The translations under genes were made by a program, and so were the position numbers. From Ailurus styani (Eukaryota > Chordata > Mammalia > Carnivora > Ailuridae), in contig LNAC01000164.1 in the NCBI GenBank assembly GCA_002007465.1, positions 1,768,262 to 1,832,261 on the forward strand: DNA of 64,000 bases. The letters are read 5' to 3'. The notes beneath the pieces are model-generated. The model was not told the DNA's origin. It searched no databases and saw only the letters and a program-made list of their open reading frames with translations. Of the stretch, positions 13,750 through 24,939 are shown one piece after another (the first letter of the stretch is position 1; each line of letters starts with the position of its first letter).

Positions 13750-13759
13750 GCTTACCCGG
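13750..13759 (-). other. Candidate splice donor, distal PURA leader
   Basis: Minus strand reads CCCGG|GTAAGCCCC, with the intron beginning at 13755. It would close an untranslated exon starting within the 13.8-14.4 kb part of the island. Confidence 0.45.
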
Positions 13760-13782
13760 GCGGGCGGGCGCTGTCCTGCCGC

Positions 13783-14011
13783 AGGTGAGGGAGGGCGCGG
13801 GCTGGAGGGAGGGAGGGCGCGCGCTAGGCAGGCGCTAGGCTGGCGCGAGGAAAGGGGGAGGGGAGGGGGGAGGAGGGCGCGCGCGCGCACACCTGTCCTG
13901 GACAGCGGCGCGAGCCGAGCGGCGCCTCACTCGGGCTCTGCCGGCTGAGGAGGAAGGAGGGCGGGCTGGCAGGCGGGGGCGGGACGCCGAGGGGAGGAGG
14001 AGGAGGCGGCT
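13783..14011. repeat. Purine-rich GGA/GGGA tracts (PUR-element-like)
   Basis: The plus strand carries GTGAGGGAGGGCG, GGAGGGAGGGAGGG, AGGGGGAGGGGAGGGGGGAG and GGGGAGGAGGAGGAGGCGG. These GGN-type repeats are the kind of sequence Pur-alpha itself binds and can also form G-quadruplexes. Autoregulation of the PURA promoter has been reported in human, so these are candidate sites by inference. Confidence 0.5.
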
Positions 14012-14493
14012 CGGATGGCTGGCTCGGCTCTCGCTCGTTCTCCCTCCCGCGGGCAAGTCCGGCTCACACCCTGCTTCTCCCGCTCACTCACAGCCCCCTT
14101 GGCTCTCCCTCCTCCTCCTCCTTCCCCTGCGGGATCCGCTCGCCGCCGCCGCAGACGGCAAGTCGTGGCAGCCAGACGTCGGCGCGTAACCCGGCGCTCC
14201 GTGCGTGACTCCGAGCGACGTCAGCGCGCGCGCTCCGCGTTACCCACCATCTCTCCCCCATCCTCCCCCCGTGGCTCGCGCCCTCCGCCCTCGCGTCCCT
14301 CCGTTTCAGTTGCCGCGGCGGCGGGCGCGGAGCGCGCTCCCTCCGCCCCCCTCTTGCGCGTGCGCGCGCCTTCTCCGCCGTTGGCGCGTCAACAGCCCAC
14401 GGCCCAGGCCTTGAGGCGCGTCTGAGGAGGGGGCTGCTTGTGGCCTCTTGGCCCGCACTTCCTCCACTCTCCGCCCGTGGCGCCCCTAGGAGG

Positions 14494-14503
14494 ACTTACC
14501 GGC
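14494..14503 (-). other. Candidate splice donor, second distal PURA leader
   Basis: Minus strand reads CGCCG|GTAAGTCCTCC, with the intron beginning at 14499. GTAAGT is the ideal donor core. Confidence 0.45.
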
Positions 14504-14686
14504 GTTAGGCTTTGAAGGCTGGAGCTAGGCTCAGGCGGGGCTAGAACCCCGTAGGGCCTGCATCAGCTCCAACTTAGGGCCCTAAGTGTCGCTACCGGTG
14601 CAGCTACCACTCCGTCACCCTCTCCCCCCGCCCTCGTTCCGCCCGCAAGTCTCAGGAGGCAATAGGCCTTTCATCTTCCGGGAGGG

Positions 14687-14697
14687 TCTCACCTTGG
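14687..14697 (-). other. Candidate splice donor, third distal PURA leader
   Basis: Minus strand reads GGCCAAG|GTGAGACCC, with the intron beginning at 14692, at the upstream edge of the distal CpG island. Confidence 0.35.
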
Positions 14698-14740
14698 CCT
14701 TCGGACGCCCGCGGAGAGGGCCAGAAGGGCAGAATTAGCA

Positions 14741-16235
14741 TAAGGAAGAAAGAGGCGAGACCACGTTCGGGCTTTAGCCCCAGGAATCCTTGACAGGAAG
14801 CGTGGGGCTGCTGCCCAGCCTCCCACGCAGTGTAGGTGAAACTGGGCCCCTTTGAGGGACTGTGACTAAGGACAAAACCCTGATAAATATTATTTATGCG
14901 TCCTTGGCCTGAGAGCAGAAAGTGTAAGAGACGGGTTAATTTTCATAAATTGCTACGCCAGGGCCAGGGTGAAATGCAGAACTATAAAACGTCTTTTAAG
15001 AGTTTTCTTGAAATCTTACCAAGTTGGACAAAATTTTTGGTGCACTGTTAACTTTTTTCCCTCACTTTGTACGCTGTCACATCTCCATCCTGTAACATTG
15101 TGTACGTGGAAGATGGATCAATTAAAAATTATCAGCTGCAAATAAATAGAAAGCTGCCTTACCATCTTTATCATTATTTAAATAGGTCTCAGAGAAGTCA
15201 AATTTGTATTTTAGGAAAACTGAGTCACTGTCCTAATTTATTTAACGGAGTATGTTTTGAAGTTACCTTGCAATACACAATAAAATACCCTTTTAATAGG
15301 CAACATTAGACTTTTAAACTTGCTAATTTATTATAGGACCAGACCTTTTTTTTAAAGGAAGTTTATCTAGTTAAGCCTCTGAGGTAAGTAGGAGTGAGAT
15401 GAAATTAACCCCATTTTATAGATGAGAAAATCCAGTTACAAAAACATAAGTCAGTTGTTCAGAGTTGCAAGGAGTCTGTCACCGATAGAGGGAAACACCT
15501 TAGGTCTATTATTGCTTACTTTATCCACTAAGCCAGAAATCCTTCAATCGTTTACTTCCAGGTATCTTTGGATGCTGTCCTCCCCCTCCCTCATGTATTT
15601 TAGGCAGTGCCTAATGTCTGAGAGAAACAAATTTGGGAGGTATTCCTGGAGACCCCAAAACACAGAGGACTCTAAAATGTTTGAGGCTGGCATTTTCTGC
15701 CATAGGAAACTACAGCTGAGCAATAAGTTATTGGGAAACAGTTCGGATTCCATTACTAACTGCAAAATGTTTATTAATCCCTAGTTAGGGGTAAGAAAAT
15801 TTTTGAGACAGTTTAATGAATGATGGGTCATTTCTTTTGAATTGCTTCTTTTATTCACCTCATCTTTAGGTGGCAGCACTACTATATAAATATCTTTAAA
15901 ACTACAGTCTTCTGCAACTTGATATCCTAAAAGAGTGTTTTGTCCTCAATGCATCATCCCTGAGAATTAGAATACATAGGAGGTTCTAGAGGAGGAAAAA
16001 CAGAAAGGCTTTCAAAAGAGGTTAATACGTGGAGTTGCTGAAAGAAAATATTTGAAAGTTTTTAAAAAGCTTTTTCTTTTTCTAGCTGTATGAGGAGCAA
16101 GTAGCAACTTTACTCTAAACCCAATCTTGTTCTGAACCAGCACAAGATAACCTTCCAAACCAGACCGTATTTTCTCAATGCTGCATATTAAGAATTTACA
16201 AGTTTAAACTTGCTACTTGTATTGTTGCCAGTATT
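14741..16235. other. Upstream flank; mostly unassigned, old MIR remnant near 15.34-15.48 kb
   Basis: AT content rises sharply past the island. The segment GGTAAGTAGGAGTGAG... CCCATTTTATAGATGAGAAA near 15380-15430 resembles the conserved core of a MIR. The rest shows no recognisable element; a 120-codon frame at 15422-15784 overlaps the MIR-like part and is not called a gene. Confidence 0.45.
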
Positions 16236-16250
16236 CTAACTACAGTTTTA

Positions 16251-16341
16251 TTTTTTAAGTTCTACGCCCAACATGGGACTTGAACTCATGACCCCAAATT
16301 TTAGAGTTGCGTGCTCTACCAACTGAGCCAGCCAGGCACCC
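16251..16341 (-). mobile_element. SINEC, short tRNA-Lys-like form
   Basis: Reads in reverse as GGGGTGCCTGGCTGGCTCAG with a GGACTTGAACTCATGACC B-box complement, flanked by imperfect TSDs CTAACTACAGTTTTA (16236) and CTAACCACAACTTTA (16342). It is the first SINE in the window coming from the PURA side. Confidence 0.85.
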
Positions 16342-16356
16342 CTAACCACAACTTTA

Positions 16357-18497
16357 AAATTGAGGTGCAGTTTTCTTCATTAAACTGGATCAACTTTGCG
16401 AGGATCCCGAATAACAACTTACTGTTGACCCTTGTGGAAGAGAAGAACTCTTCCTGGCTCCTTTCCTCACTTCCTAAATTGTTCATATACAGACTAAACC
16501 ACCATTACTCAAACTCAGAGAAGTGATAATACAAGCTAAACTGCATATAAACTGATAGCAACTTACAAATATTCTATATCTTAATTTCTGCCACAGTGTT
16601 TGAGGGTAATAAATTGTGATGTACGGGAGCTATTTGGATCAAGTATTCTCTAAGTAGAACTTTGTCATAATTAATTTTGTGTGTTTACAGTCATTCTTCC
16701 TGTACCCCTTTATCCAAACAACCAAACAAAACTGAATTTACATGCATTTCAAAATAGAGTGTGTTAGATTTACAGTATAAACAAAATTACCAAAGAGTGT
16801 AGAAGTATGACCATCAGGAATGGGAAATCAAATTATTTCTGGGTAGAGGATGAAGTATTAATAAAGTCTTTCTTGATGGCAGCTTCCATCTTTCTCAGGT
16901 CAAACTTGGAGAGTCTCAAGCAAATTGGTAGAGCTCAAACTCAGCAGTATTATGTTGAGATTTTTAAGCTCTCTGGTGCCAGCAAATCATGCAGCCTGGG
17001 GGCCTTTGCTCCAAACTTCTGCCAACTCCATTTTGGCAGTAAACTGTTCTGTTGAACAAAGTTTGCACGTGTTTGGGGTGTGAAGTGGTTCCTCAGGCAT
17101 TTATCTGGTTTTATTCCAGTTTGGGGACTTGAAGACAAGAGTCAGAAGCATGAGACTTGTAGAATTCATATGTGCCCTGACAGATTATGTTAGTGATCTT
17201 GAATTTCCACCTAAACAAGGACAGCTTTTTCTTTGTTGATGTAGGGTTTTTGGAAGTGGACTGTTTAGTTTACTCCTTAAATGCTAACATGATACTGAAC
17301 CAGTTCTCAAAAGCAGGTAAGCAGAACCCTCTCTGTTGAGTGTATAGGGGGGTGGCAAATCACTCCTCATGCTCCTACCTACAATACTACCACACACCTC
17401 TTGAGAGCAAAGAGGCCAGTAATCATTTAAGCTTGATCTCACTGTCATATGTAACTATGAGCCTCTGATCTTTTTTTGCTATTGGTTGTCTGGTTTTATC
17501 TTTTTTACCTACTTTGCCCATCCTGGAGTCGTTGGTTAACAACACTTGGCCCAGTTATATGTGCTTATCTGTGTTATTTCAGGGGGGTTCCCCTTTCTGT
17601 GCGAAGCATATATATTTTAATTTTCCATTATTTTTTCAAATAATCCTTGTAGAAAATCCTTGCATAATCTGGGGTAACAGTTTGAAAGCTATTAAAATGT
17701 TATTGGAATATTTTCTTTTTTTCATTTTCTTCTTCCTGGTTTAAGAGTAATAGAAAGAAAAAAGTGCAAGAGTAAAAGTTACAGATGTTGAAATGATACT
17801 ATTACTTTTAACCATGATCAATGGAATGTCAATTTGTAAGATACAGTATGGTAACTTGAAAATGATAAGTTATTTTTGATACTTTTGCCAAGAGGGTGGC
17901 CTAAATTCCAATTGTACCTTTCCCAAGTCAAAACTGACCTACGGATGAGGTTAGGAAGAAAGAAGAAATCTGGGCCTCTCCAAAGAGTAACTCTAACCAG
18001 ACTGAAAGTACTATTGAATGTTGTTGAACATTTTATGGGGACCCCAAAACTCTTTTGCTTGCTTACTTTAAAATATAAATGTGTTGTAATTTAACCACCT
18101 GGAGCAAGACTAAATAGATCCCTACGTAGGTGGGTGTATAGACCAGATAGCTCTGCCCTCTGAAGCTAATTTAGACCACTTTTTATAACCAAATGCAGTA
18201 GCACTTGGTGATTAGATGATCAGTTGGTTTCTTTCAGTGGTGAGTGAAATATGTCAGGGGAAAAATCAAGATAATTCTCGATGGAAAAAATACAAACTAA
18301 GTTCTTTCTTTAATATTTTGTGCTCTATTTTTACCTTTATACTTTTATGTATACTTGTCTAAATACTGAAAATTAATTATATGTATCTTTATAATTATTA
18401 TTAAATAATAATTATACTTATCTTTAAGTATACTTAAGTAAACTTTTTCTTCTTCTCTGAATACTGAGAATTAATTATTAAATGTAAATGTAAGTGT
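16357..18497. other. Gene-free, unassigned sequence
   Basis: AT-rich intergenic DNA. A weak direct repeat (AATACTGA[A/G]AATTAATTAT at 18363 and 18460) is the only structure I see. No ORF worth calling. Confidence 0.5.
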
Positions 18498-18512
18498 AAT
18501 GATTAGTTTTTA

Positions 18513-18742
18513 TTTTTTTATTATTTATTTACTTATTTTAAATATTTTATTTTATTTATTTATTTGAGAGAAAGACAGAGAGTGTGAGAGAGAGAAGAGT
18601 GAGTGACAATCTGGGGCAGGGGAGAGGAAGAAGCAGGCTCCCCGGTGAGCAGGAAGCCCAATGCGGGGCTGGGTCCCAGGACCCTGAGATCACGACCTGA
18701 GCCCAAGGCAGATGCTTAACCTACTGAGCCACCCAGGTGCCC
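18513..18742 (-). mobile_element. SINEC with TSD
   Basis: T-rich tail at left, then the GAGAGA body and the GAGCCACCCAGGTGCCC head complement at right. Flanked by exact TSDs AATGATTAGTTTTTA at 18498-18512 and 18743-18757. Confidence 0.95.
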
Positions 18743-18819
18743 AATGATTAGTTTTTACTTCCTAGAGAGTAAATCAATATTTACTTGGTAAGTATGTGAA
18801 TAGAAAAGCAATGTTTTTA

Positions 18820-18936
18820 TTTATTTACTTAAAGTTTATTCTTTTTACTGATGTCTACACCCAACATGGGGCTCAAACTCACAACCCCAAGATCAAGAGT
18901 TACATGCTCTTCCAACTGAGGCAGCCAGGTGCCCCA
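18820..18936 (-). mobile_element. SINEC, short form
   Basis: tRNA-like head complement with GGGGCTCAAACTCACAACCC and GCAGCCAGGTGCCCC. Imperfect TSDs end in AATGTTTTTA on both sides. Confidence 0.85.
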
Positions 18937-18965
18937 AGAAGAAATGTTTTTAAATTACTATTCTA

Positions 18966-19165
18966 GGGGCGCCTGGGTGGCTCAGTCAGTTAAGCCGCTG
19001 CCTTTGGCTCAGGTCATGATCCCAGGGTCCTGGGATCAAGCCCCGCATCAGACTCCAGCTGAGCTGGGAGCCTGCTTCTCCCTCTCCCTCTGCTTGCTGC
19101 TCTGTCTACTTGTGCTCTCTCTTTATCTCTCTGTCAAATAAATAAATAAATAAATATTTTTAAAA
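18966..19165 (+). mobile_element. SINEC with TSD
   Basis: Head GGGGCGCCTGGGTGGCTCAG, tail (AAAT)n then TTTTTAAAAA. AATTACTATTCT is repeated on both sides (about 18953 and 19167). Confidence 0.95.
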
Positions 19166-19344
19166 AATTACTATTCTGGAATTCCATTAATATTTATATA
19201 TATTACATAAACGTACTACAGCTGATGTTTAGATGGTATTTATTAATTTTTTTGTCTTGAATTTCAATTTGGAAAGTAAGTATTACCTGCTATATCAGAA
19301 CTAGTTCTTAGGACCCACCACTGTTTATCAGTCAGACTTATTTT

Positions 19345-19675
19345 CTTAAATCATTTATTGAACAATATCTATCAACTGCCTATTTGTCAACCATTGTTCC
19401 AGGTGCTTGAACATAACCAAGTCCCTGTTCCCATGAGTTTCCAGTCTAGTAAGACAGATAATAAACAAATATATAATATAATGCTGGATAGTGATAAGTG
19501 CTAAAAAGAAAAAGAATGCAGTAAAGGGGCAAGAGTTCACTGTGTGTGTGTATGTGTGTGTGTGTGTGCGCGCGCCTCCCACCTGATATTTTAAATAGAG
19601 TGATCAAGGAATCCTCCTTGAGGAAGTAACTTTTACGCAGAAACCTGAAATAGTCAGTCATGAGAATATCTAGGG
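19345..19675 (+). mobile_element. L2-type LINE 3' fragment with TG microsatellite
   Basis: The segment ATTTATTGAACAATATCTATC... GGTGCTTGAACATAACCAAG... AATAAACAAATATATAATATAATG... GAGTGATCAAGGAATCC follows the familiar L2 3'-end pattern. A (TG)n/(GC)n run at 19541-19577 interrupts it. Confidence 0.6.
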
Positions 19676-20264
19676 AGATGTTCTAGGCATCATGAAAAAT
19701 TTATGCCACATAAAGTCCAGGTAACATCCCATGTGGTAACTATTTATACATCTTCTTTCTTAAGAGAGAAAAACTCATCAAGTTTTCTGGGTACACATTA
19801 GGTTTACAGAAATGTTATCCTTTGATATCATTATTGCTCCAAATTTCCCATGATTATTCCATTATTTAATACAGTTAGAGTTAAGGCAGACAAAGCTTCA
19901 GAATTCTTTATTTGCAATTCCAAATTCCAAAACATTTTTTTCCTAAATTTTTGGTGTAAAAACTGATCTGAACTGACATGACTCTATTTAAAGTCTTCAC
20001 TATTCCATTTGGTGTGACTATTGATGCATTTCATTATGGAAATATGTGTTAGATTAGAGGTCACTGACCAGGACAACAGGCCACATAAAATACAGATAGC
20101 ATAATACGTTACACTCTTAAAATATATTTAAAAAATTAATTCAGAAACCTATCCAGCCCCAAGGATTTTGGATAAAGGATTGTATATCTACCAGATTTCT
20201 TCTTGATTCTCTGATTAAATATCACTATTGATGTTAATCTTTAGATATCTTTTATTCAAAGTGT

Positions 20265-20505
20265 AATGTTTATATAGTACTCTTATTATGTACCTGGCAC
20301 TATGTAAACACTCTAAATATTACCTCATAAAATCCTTACTACACCCTTATGAGTAAGTTTTATTTTCCTCATTTTACAAATGAGAAAACTGAGGTGCAGA
20401 CAGATTAAGGAAACTGCCAAAATCACATAACTACTAAGTGACAGAGCTAAGAATTGAACCTAGACAATTTTCCTTCCTAGCTTGCATTCTTTGCCAATAA
20501 ACTAA
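20265..20505 (+). mobile_element. MIR element
   Basis: It contains the MIR core features in order: TATGTACCTGGCACTATG, CTCATTTTACAAATGAGAAA, CTGAGGTGCAGACAGATTAA, CACATAACTACTAAGTG, CAGAGCTAAGAATTGAACC. Ancient and diverged. Confidence 0.8.
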
Positions 20506-22004
20506 CTTCCCCTCTCCCTCTCCTTATCCCTTCTCCCTCCCCTCTGCTTTGGAGACGTTTTAAATATCAGCTCTTTCCAAGAATATGGGTTTTTACTTAT
20601 ACTCTGAAATATCAGACATCAAAATTTTACAATTTTCTTTACAAATATTCTTCAACAAATTTTTTTCATTTTATTTTATTTGCTCCTGGTGTAACTTCAG
20701 CCATTTGTATTCTCAACCGAGATCACAGATTTACTTACCCTCATTCTCAGTCTGATAGGTTTTCATGTTAACCTTATCTTTCACCATCCTTTTCTTCACT
20801 GAATATCCATCCTTACATAATTATGAGGCACCTCCCTTATTATTAGGGCTTTGTCAGATGTCAGATCACACTTAAAAATTTGCATCTCGTTTACTGAGAA
20901 GTACCACCTGCTAAATAAAGCTCTGTCACTGATTTGTAGGTTTCTTCCACTCAATGAATTACATAACTGCTTCAGATAACTATATTCTAGGCATATTAAA
21001 TTCACATTTTTGAATTGGAACTGACTTGGTTTTCATCAGTGTGTCCTCAGGTAAGAATTCTCCATAAGCAACTAGAAACTGAGATCATTTTTGTATTGAT
21101 TCATTGATTGACTGCAAGATTGAGTATATTTTATGAAGGTGGGCAAAGACTATTATAACTGTATAACATAGGTAGGGGCAGTTTGAGTAAGTATATTATA
21201 TTGAACTGTCTTTCCAAGTATCTATTCTTGGTCATCCTAGAAATCCATTGTGAGGCATTAAACAAGTCACTTTAGTTGTTCTCTGTGAAAATTAATGTGT
21301 TGCCCTTGAATACAAAGATGAAGCTTCTGACACACACTCAGTAAAGTATTATCTTTTGTGTAATGTTGATAGACTTGTTCTGAGCCAAACATAATTTCTC
21401 AGGAGTCACTCAGCATCTCATGTTTGCTAAATTTAGGGGTGTAGTTCATGGCCACCAGAGCTAAAATGGAATTAAACCCATCAATTGTACCTCATTAGCA
21501 TCCTGTTGAACCAACTGAGCCAACAAGTCACTTACTAAATTTCTGAGAAGGAAAAAAGAGACTAAGTACATATATATGTTCATTGAGATTGGCTATAAAG
21601 GACAGCGGTTTATTATATGAAAAACTGAGGGCTTTGCCAAGGATTACCTTTCTGCTTCTGTCTCCTGAGAGATAAAGATGACATTTTCTCCTAAGACCGT
21701 GTTCAGGAGACACAGCTTTTCTCCAACTAGTTTCCCTGTGCTATCCGACATTGATAGTATCTAATACAAAACATTTGAGGCACACCATTAATATTTACCA
21801 AAGTATAACAATGTCTTAGGGGTAAAGATTTCATATTTATAATTCAACTCAAGTGAATATAAACACACTTTAATGAATTCAACGGATGAATAACTGTTTA
21901 GCTCTTCTGCTTTTCCTAACCTTTAGTTAGGAGATCCCTCCTCTATTCAGTGTAGAATGGTCGGGGTAATCTAATCTTTCAGATTCCAAACTCTGCTTTC
22001 AGAT
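20506..22004. other. Gene-free, mostly unassigned sequence
   Basis: AT-rich DNA without a recognised element apart from a tRNA-like relic near 21437-21535. No ORF beyond 69 codons. Confidence 0.5.
21437..21535 (-). mobile_element. Possible old tRNA-derived SINE relic
   Basis: On the minus strand TTGGCTCAGTTGGTTCAAC resembles a Pol III A box, and GATGGGTTTAATTCC, about 50 bases later, a B box. It lacks the Can-SINE body. Family unknown. Confidence 0.35.
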
Positions 22005-22185
22005 TCCTAAATGTGATTTGGGGCAAATTACTTCATCTCTATAGGTCCATTTTCTCATTTATCAAATAAGGATGATAATACCAGCAGCCACATAGGTATA
22101 TTATGAGGATTAAATTAGTTAATTCATAAAAAGCATTTATGAGAGGCTCTGGCATATAGTAAGTACTCAATAAATGTGAACTCCC
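22005..22185 (+). mobile_element. MIR element
   Basis: TTGGGGCAAATTACTTCATCTC, TTTTCTCATTTATCAAATAAGG, TATTATGAGGATTAAAT and GCATATAGTAAGTACTCAAT lie in MIR order. Confidence 0.8.
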
Positions 22186-22319
22186 ACCCCCTGTGGCACT
22201 AACTTTTCTTGCCCTCTCTCAAAAACCAAGCCAAGTTCTCTGTCTCTCCCCACCTCTCTTCTTTTCTTCAGATTTCAAGTTCATAGGCCTTGGCCTAAGA
22301 TTAAAATTGTCCTCTTCCT

Positions 22320-22503
22320 GGGGTGCTTGGGTGGCTCAGTCAGTTAAGCAGCTGCCTTTGGCTCAGGTCATGATCCCAAGGTCCCGGGATTGAGCCCCAC
22401 ATCAGGGAGTCCCTGCCCAGTGGGGAGTCTGCTTCTCCCACTACCTCTCCCCCCTACTCATGCTTTCTCTCCCAAATAAATAAAATCTTAAGAAAACAAC
22501 AAC
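22320..22503 (+). mobile_element. SINEC with TSD
   Basis: Head GGGGTGCTTGGGTGGCTCAG, tail CCCAAATAAATAAAATCTTAAG plus AACAAC repeats. The TSD is approximately A[A/C]TGTCCTCTTC on both sides. Confidence 0.92.
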
Positions 22504-22574
22504 AACTGTCCTCTTCTTCACCACCAGAACTACATTGTTCTTGAAAACTTTCAAGTATTCTTTTCTTTTCTTGG

Positions 22575-22800
22575 TTTTGGACCATTATACTTGCTTTCTC
22601 TATCTGAATTCCCTTTTATGGCTTCTCTATGTAGTATGTCTTTCATATACGCATTGAAAGGTATTTCCTCATTACTACAGTATCAGTTCCTTGAGAGTAT
22701 GGACTGTGTCTCAATTACTCTATTACTCCAGTACTTTCCCCCTCCCTGCTGTGTAATTTATTATGCTGAAGAAAAGCTTGTTAAATAAATAAATAAATTC
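22575..22800 (-). mobile_element. Probable L2 3' fragment
   Basis: TCAGTTCCTTGAGAGTATGGACTGTGTC followed by CAGTACTTTCC...GTTAAATAAATAAAT has the layout of a reverse-oriented L2 end. Diverged, so family is tentative. Confidence 0.45.
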
Positions 22801-23192
22801 ACTTACCCTTTCCCCCCTATTTTATCCTGGGTATTCTATTCTGAACCTTCAGTTTTACTAAGAGTTCTCTTGCTCCTTTTATCTCTGAAAATTTTAAGTT
22901 CACCTGGTGAAGCTAAGATCCCATCCCGGATCATCATAGCATTCTGACTGACAGGTAAGAGGTTCATTTTGCCACACAATCCATATATTAAAAAGAAAAT
23001 TCCCATTTAATTCACCTAGATTTAATTTCACTTATAATCTCTTGGCTCTAGCTAGGTCGATTATTCCCTTTAAAATCTATCCATATCTTTGAGAGAGGGG
23101 TTCTATTTTGCAGAACTCTTTGTCTCATTACTTATTTGAAGATAGGGCCATACTACTTTCAGTTTCTTTACATGCAGAATAAGCATCAGCTC

Positions 23193-23295
23193 AGGGTGCC
23201 TGGCTGGCTCAGTTGGAACATGTGACTCTTGATCTTGGGGTTGTGAGTTTGAGTAGAGATTACTTTTTTAAAAATGTAAAAGTCTTAAAAAGAAG
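23193..23295 (+). mobile_element. SINEC, short form
   Basis: Head AGGGTGCCTGGCTGGCTCAG, B-box GGGGTTGTGAGTTTGAG, A-rich tail; flanks AAGCATCAGCTC and AAGTATCAGCTC. Confidence 0.88.
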
Positions 23296-23339
23296 AAGTA
23301 TCAGCTCTCTCTCACTTTGAGTAGGTCAGGATGAACTCG

Positions 23340-23634
23340 ATCAATCTCTTATCATTTTTCTTTTTAATACATACAAAGACCTATGTAACACATGTATGAG
23401 CTATAAATCTTGATAATATCATGAACTACCCAATCAAGAACTACAACATTTCCCAGTAACTTGTATCTACCTCTGCCTGGGCTCCTCCTCTATCTCTTCC
23501 CCCATCCTCAAAGGTACCCAGTATCCTGAATTTTACGCTTATCTTTCCATTGCAGTTTTCTTTTTAAAATTTAGATTTATGACAAAAGTATCTATGCTAA
23601 AACAATATGCTTGACCTGTATGGTTTTGAGCTTT
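23340..23634 (-). mobile_element. Old L1 fragment, part 1
   Basis: The segment AACTACCCAATCAAGAACTACAACATTTCC... CCCATCCTCAAAGGTACCCAGTATCC is typical of reverse-oriented ancient mammalian L1. It resumes at 24940 after the younger L1, as shown by the TSD at the break. Confidence 0.6.
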
Positions 23635-24199
23635 AGAAAAATGTTGCAAGAATGGGAGAGAATATAATTGCAAATATCTTATCAGATAAAGGGCTAGTAT
23701 TCAAAATCTATAAAGAACTTATCAAATTCAACACCCAAAGAACAAATAATCCAATCAAGGAAAAGGCAGAAGGCCTGAACAGACATTTCTCCAAAGATGA
23801 CATACAAATGGCCAACAGACACATGAAAAAATGCTCCACATCACTCAGCATCAGGGAAATACAAATCAAAACCACAATGAGATACTACCTCACACCCATC
23901 ACAATGGCTAAAATTAACATCCGGAAACAACAGATGTTGGCAAGGATGAAGAGAAAGGGGAACCCTCCTACACTATTGGTGGGAATGCAAGCTGGTGGAG
24001 TCACTCTGGAAAACAGTATGGAGGTTCTTCAAAAAGTTGAAAATAGAGCTACCCTACAACCCAGCAATTGTGCTACTAGGGATTTACCCCAAAGATACAA
24101 ATGTAGTGATCTGGAGGGGCACCTGTTCCCCAATGTTTATAACAGCAATGTCCACATTATGGAAAGAACCCAGATGTCCATCAACAGATGAATGGATGT

Positions 24200-24305
24200 A
24201 GTGTGTATGTGTATGTGTATATATGTATGTGTGTGTGTATACACATAATATACATATATACATACATTACATACATACATATATATGTGTGTATATATGT
24301 AATGG
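24200..24305. repeat. TG/TA/CA compound microsatellite inside L1
   Basis: Alternating (TG)n, (TA)n and (CATA)n grown at the point where L1s carry a short TATATA run just before AATGGAATATTACTCAGCC. Confidence 0.85.
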
Positions 24306-24338
24306 AATATTACTCAGCCATCAAAAAATGAAACCTTG

Positions 24339-24533
24339 GGCGCCTGGGTGGCTCAGTGGGTTAAAGCCTCTGCCTTCGGCTCAGGTCATGATCTCAGGGT
24401 CCTGGGATCGAGGCCCGCATCGGGCTCCCTGCTCAGCCGGGAGCCTGCTTCCTCCTCTCTCTCTGCCTGCCTCTCTGCCTACTTGTGATCTCTCTCTCTC
24501 TCTCTGTCAAATAAATAAATAAAATCTTTTTTT
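24339..24533 (+). mobile_element. SINEC (young subfamily) inserted in L1
   Basis: Full-length copy with the CTGCCTACTTGTGATCTC body and AAATAAATAAAATC tail. Perfect 16-base TSD AAAAAATGAAACCTTG at 24323-24338 and 24534-24549. Confidence 0.97.
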
Positions 24534-24939
24534 AAAAAATGAAACCTTGCCATTTACAATGACGTGGATGGAACTAGAGGGTATTATGCTAAGGGAAATA
24601 AGTCAATCAGAGAAAGACAATTTTGTGATTTCACTCATATGTGGAATTTAAGAAACAAAACAGAGGAGCATAGGGGAAGGGAGGGAAAAATGAAACAAGA
24701 TGAAACCAGAGAGGGAGACAAATCATAAGAGACTCTTAATCATAGGAAACAAATGGAGGGTTGCTGGAGGTGGGGTGGGAGGTTGGGGTAACTGGGCGAT
24801 GGACACTAAGGATGGTTAGTGATTTAATGAGCACTTGGTATATTATAAGACTGATGAACCACTGAACTCTACCTCTGAAAATAATACACTATACGTTGAT
24901 TAATTGACTTTAAATAAATGAAAAGAAAGAAAAATGTTG

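Larger units (their letters stand above)
13660..14740 (-). promoter_or_regulatory. PURA: Distal CpG island, probable alternative PURA promoter(s)
   Basis: A GC-rich, CpG-dense block about 6-7 kb upstream of the PURA start. It has no TATA box, many Sp1-type GGGCGG sites, a CRE-like site GACGTCA (14217-14223), NRF1-like TTGCGCGTGCGC (about 14352-14364) and E2F-like TTGGCGCG (about 14382). Three good minus-strand splice donors lie in it (13755, 14499, 14692). Published work on human PURA describes three promoters making distinctly spliced 5' leaders, and the position and orientation here fit that. A promoter of an unrecognised non-coding RNA on the other strand is the alternative. Confidence 0.6.
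23647..24927 (+). mobile_element. LINE-1, 5'-truncated, nested in an older L1
   Basis: The 3' part of an L1 (end of ORF2, then 3' UTR and A-rich end AAATAAATGAAAAGAAAG). It is flanked by an exact 12-base TSD AGAAAAATGTTG at 23635-23646 and 24928-24939, which places the insertion inside a reverse L1. The ORF2 frame survives only partly (23652-24191) with shifts and stops, so it is inactive. A TG/TA microsatellite (24200-24305) and a SINEC (24339-24533) interrupt it. Confidence 0.9.

Noticed and set aside
13700..14425. Arg/Pro/Ala-rich ORFs in the distal CpG island
   Set aside because: Same GC effect; composition is that of CpG islands, and the frames overlap on both strands.
23652..24191. 179-codon ORF as a gene
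   Set aside because: Lies in a 5'-truncated L1 and does not keep the ORF2 frame.
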